Source: CBDEGR01 sp965237895
GTDB taxonomy: Bacteria > Acidobacteriota > Terriglobia > UBA7540 > JAPUME01
Reading direction: 5' to 3'
Length of the DNA: 64,000 nt
NCBI GenBank assembly: GCA_965237895.1
Contig: CBDEGR010000001.1
Location: forward strand, 1 to 64,000
The notes beneath the pieces are model-generated. The model was given only the letters and a program-made list of their open reading frames with translations, was not told the DNA's origin and ran no database searches. Below are positions 62,672-64,000 of this stretch, in pieces. Made by a program: the position numbers and the translations under genes. Each line of letters starts with the position of its first letter. Within the stretch, counting starts at the first letter, position 1.

Positions 62672-63568
62672 TTATCGCAGTACAAACTCATTGGCATGCC
62701 TGGCTCGCTCAAGTGATGCAGTAAGAGCCGATGATAAATACAGTGATTCGTACGTAACATCTGATCGACCCAAAAGCGTCGCCTGCGTCGATCTACCAGC
62801 ACGTATTTCCAGTTGATTCAGTTTCAGGAAGCCTGGAAGTGGTTCGCCGTACGTTTTTGTCCCGGTTCGACCATCGTACGACACTGCGAACATGATGTTT
62901 CGATCATGGAGCTTTGAAAGCTCATCGCAGAATTCATCGTGATCGACTTTTGGAAGATAACGCTGATCACGATTTCCGCAGACGCCCTGGTATGGTGGGT
63001 CCATGTAGATGAGGTCATCTTTGGTGCAGTCGTTGAGAACTGTTTTGTAATCCCAAGACGTGAGCTGCGTTCGTTGGCGCAATAGAGCGGAGGCATGGTT
63101 GATTCGTCGGCGCATTTCCGTTGGGCGGGCTCCCTTGCGTCGATTGTCTGGTGTATTGTTGAATTCACCGTTCGCGTTGTACCGGATCGCTGCCTTAACG
63201 CATCTGGCAAGTAGGTACAAGAAGTCGGCAGGTTCGTGCTGGTCATTGAAGCGCTTGCGCACCTCATTAAAATACTCACGTTCCCGACCAAGTTGATCGT
63301 TCCATAGATGCGTGTATTGATCGGCGAGTCTTTCAGGTTTATATATGATTTCCCTCCACAATTGAATCAGCGGAGAATGTGCGTCGTTGATCCAAAATTG
63401 ATCGACGGAGCGGCGTGCAGCAACCGCAATGGACACTGCGGAGGAACCAGCAAATGGCTCTACGATGCGGAATATGGTGGATGGGAAATGTTGCAGGATC
63501 GTAGGGGCGATCCGCCGTTTGCTTCCCTGATAGGGGATCGGTTGCGGTACATTGCTAGGACCGTTCAT
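62672..63568 (-). CDS. Dam-like N6-adenine DNA methyltransferase
   Basis: This 298-residue D12-class methylase has PIPYQGSKRRIAPTIL and VEPFAGSSAVSI (SAM binding), a helical target-recognition insert, and LIYMDPPYQGV (catalytic DPPY). Length and order match the Dam/DpnM group, but the recognition site may differ from GATC. Intact and coupled to the HNH nuclease. Confidence 0.9.
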   Translation of the reverse strand: MNGPSNVPQPIPYQGSKRRIAPTILQHFPSTIFRIVEPFAGSSAVSIAVAARRSVDQFWINDAHSPLIQLWREIIYKPERLADQYTHLWNDQLGREREYFNEVRKRFNDQHEPADFLYLLARCVKAAIRYNANGEFNNTPDNRRKGARPTEMRRRINHASALLRQRTQLTSWDYKTVLNDCTKDDLIYMDPPYQGVCGNRDQRYLPKVDHDEFCDELSKLHDRNIMFAVSYDGRTGTKTYGEPLPGFLKLNQLEIRAGRSTQATLLGRSDVTYESLYLSSALTASLERARHANEFVLR

Positions 63569-63610
63569 ACGTCCACTCTCGCCCCTACTTGGTGGCGGCT
63601 GTTGTCAGGA

Positions 63611-63709
63611 TCATTCCTTCAGCGAGGCTTCGCGGATCGCCTTCACCGGACCGGCAAGATCAGAGAAGACTTCAGTAACGGGAACCAACTCGCCGCGTTT
63701 ACGCCACAT
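63611..63709 (-). pseudogene. repA: N-terminal scrap of repA
   Basis: The 32-codon frame begins MWRKRGELVPVTEVFSDLAG, then PVKAIREASLKE and a stop, which resembles the opening of RepA proteins of the type found at 13.4 kb. It complements the missing N-terminus there. Confidence 0.4.
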
Positions 63710-63839
63710 GGGCTTTTATTCTCTCATGTTCCTCAGACAAGCCAGCGACACCACCCATCACCAGCTCGATGGTCAGTCCATTGGGAAACTGTGGAAAACT
63801 TAAAAATCAAGAGGTTCGAAATTGAGCGAAAAAAGCAGG

Positions 63840-64000
63840 ATGACAAACGGGCGACCATTCTCCGAAAGTGAAAAGAAAACCCTGGAAAGCGTGGCGTTCA
63901 TTCTGGAGGGGGCTTCCGAGCTTGTGTCCAGGATAGATCCTTTTCCCCTCTCCGAGTTTGGACGCGAGCCACCTGGGAAAGAAGAGCGGCCCGCTGGCGG
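63840..64000 (+). CDS. Unknown protein, runs off right edge
   Basis: ATG 63840 with AGCAGG just upstream opens at least 53 codons (MTNGRPFSESEKKTLESVAF, ILEGASELVSRIDPFPLSE). Charged, helical and without a signal peptide. No family recognised from the visible part. Confidence 0.4.
   Translation, partial: MTNGRPFSESEKKTLESVAFILEGASELVSRIDPFPLSEFGREPPGKEERPAG

Overview
The window looks like a piece of an uncultured Gram-negative bacterial chromosome with moderately high GC and a strong accessory, island-like character. The Gram-negative call rests on outer-membrane barrels (17.8-18.8 and 29.2-30.2 kb), a TonB-dependent receptor, a Slam-type translocon with its lipoprotein, and an MltD-like transglycosylase. 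The phylum cannot be fixed; the carboxypeptidase-regulatory-like N-terminus of the TonB receptor and the Slam/lipoprotein pair would suit a marine or host-associated Acidobacteriota or Proteobacteria lineage. IS families present are IS3 (several subtypes), IS6, IS1-like, IS1380, IS1595/ISXO2 and IS21, and many genes are broken by single-base indels.

Layout. 0-4.2 kb: wreckage of DNA-modification genes around an IS3 copy, with a solitary CRISPR-repeat-like hairpin. 4.5-8.6 kb: Slam plus a frame-disrupted surface lipoprotein. 9.2-11.2 kb: remnant of a type I-G (formerly I-U) CRISPR-Cas operon (csb3 fragment, complete csb1, csb2 fragment cut by an IS). 11.2-13.4 kb: IS3 and IS6 elements. 13.4-17.8 kb: plasmid-derived repA remnant, iteron/DnaA-box origin, HigBA and HEPN genes. 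17.8-22.6 kb: outer-membrane barrel, Panacea/RelE-like remnant, ISXO2-like remnant, intact VapBC. 22.7-30.2 kb: decayed oxidoreductase, Cas1-like fragment, TonB receptor, IS1380, second barrel. 30.4-34.5 kb: large Eco57I-type modification/restriction gene with one frameshift. 34.7-43.8 kb: IS remnants, second IS6, and a 3.0-kb passenger-carrying transposon with a perfect 8-bp target duplication, next to a three-gene operon of small exported proteins (Ca-binding, HNH nuclease, ankyrin-like).

The most coherent and least familiar part is 45.6-56.6 kb: a Ser/Thr kinase with MORN repeats on both sides of its membrane span, two PP2C phosphatases, four FHA proteins (one fused to a thermolysin-like protease, one to an inactive trypsin-like domain), a membrane vWA protein and a TolQ/MotA-like channel subunit, six of them in one tight minus-strand operon. 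It reads as a membrane phospho-signalling system that may gate an ion-driven complex. The right end (56.8-64 kb) holds a mosaic IS3 element, two small genes, an integrase decayed into an IS21 fragment, another HEPN/zinc-ribbon protein, an intact adenine-methylase/HNH restriction-modification pair and one more repA scrap.

Overall, intact defence or addiction modules (VapBC, the Dam-like/HNH pair, the ImmA-type passenger operon) sit among decayed ones, in DNA apparently assembled by repeated integration of plasmid and island material.
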